From NCBI GenBank assembly GCA_947174225.1, contig CAMWIF010000176.1, forward strand, positions 1 to 6,046: 6,046 nt of DNA, in the 5' to 3' direction. This document shows, in pieces, positions 5,984-6,046 of this stretch. Numbering within the stretch: position 1 is the stretch's first letter; each line of letters starts with the position of its first letter. The notes beneath the pieces are model-generated. The model ran no database searches. It was not told the DNA's origin and saw only the letters and a list, made by a program, of their open reading frames with translations. Both the position numbers and the translations under genes were made by a program. This stretch comes from an uncultured Porphyromonadaceae bacterium. GTDB lineage: Bacteria; Bacteroidota; Bacteroidia; Bacteroidales; Muribaculaceae.

Positions 5984-6010
5984 TTTGATAATGAAGATAA
6001 TATCCTTATC
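5956..6010. repeat. GATAAT repeats around the toxin-antitoxin promoter, possible HigA operator
   Basis: GATAAT occurs at 5956-5961 (overlapping the -7 element), 5987-5992 and 5996-6001. An inverted TTATC at 6006-6010 forms GATAA-N5-TTATC with the last copy. HigA proteins bind short palindromes at their own promoter, so these are candidates, but the AT-rich context makes chance likely. The rest of 6011-6046 shows no feature I can support. Confidence 0.25.
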
Positions 6011-6046
6011 TGCTGAAGTAAAATAATAGAAGGGTAGGTATAAAAG

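Overview
The window looks like a chromosomal segment from Bacteroidota, most likely Bacteroidales. Three promoters match the Bacteroides-type -7 element TAnnTTTG, two of them with a TTG or TTTG -33 element 19-20 bases upstream. Shine-Dalgarno sequences are largely absent. The pairing of an NtrY-like kinase and a Fis-domain response regulator with an efflux operon is also typical of that phylum. I cannot name a genus.

Left part (1-2716, minus strand): a two-gene piece of a tripartite efflux or secretion operon. A TolC-family outer-membrane channel comes first, followed 12 bases later by a HlyD/MacA-type membrane fusion protein that runs off the left edge. The inner-membrane pump or ABC transporter is expected just outside the window.

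Middle (2717-4360): a 163-bp divergent control region, then a plus-strand two-component pair with a 4-bp overlap. The regulator has a receiver domain joined directly to a Fis-type helix-turn-helix and lacks the AAA+ domain normal for NtrC relatives. The kinase is short, with one membrane segment and no obvious sensor domain. The control region holds three palindromes with centres at 2782, 2805 and 2828, exactly 23 bp apart. The two outer ones sit about 50 bp upstream of the predicted start sites of the two divergent promoters. The likely circuit is kinase to regulator to palindromes, controlling both the efflux operon and the regulator's own operon.

Right part (4363-6046, minus strand): a flavodoxin-fold lipoprotein with an unassigned C-terminal domain, convergent with the kinase across only 2 bp. 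It is preceded by a more AT-rich HigB-HigA type toxin-antitoxin pair with its own well-formed promoter at 5952-5983. Beyond that promoter, bases 5984-6046 are AT-rich noncoding sequence with small GATAAT repeats.

The most interesting item is the symmetric palindrome array between the efflux operon and the AAA+-less regulator. It predicts an unusually clean, testable regulatory circuit.
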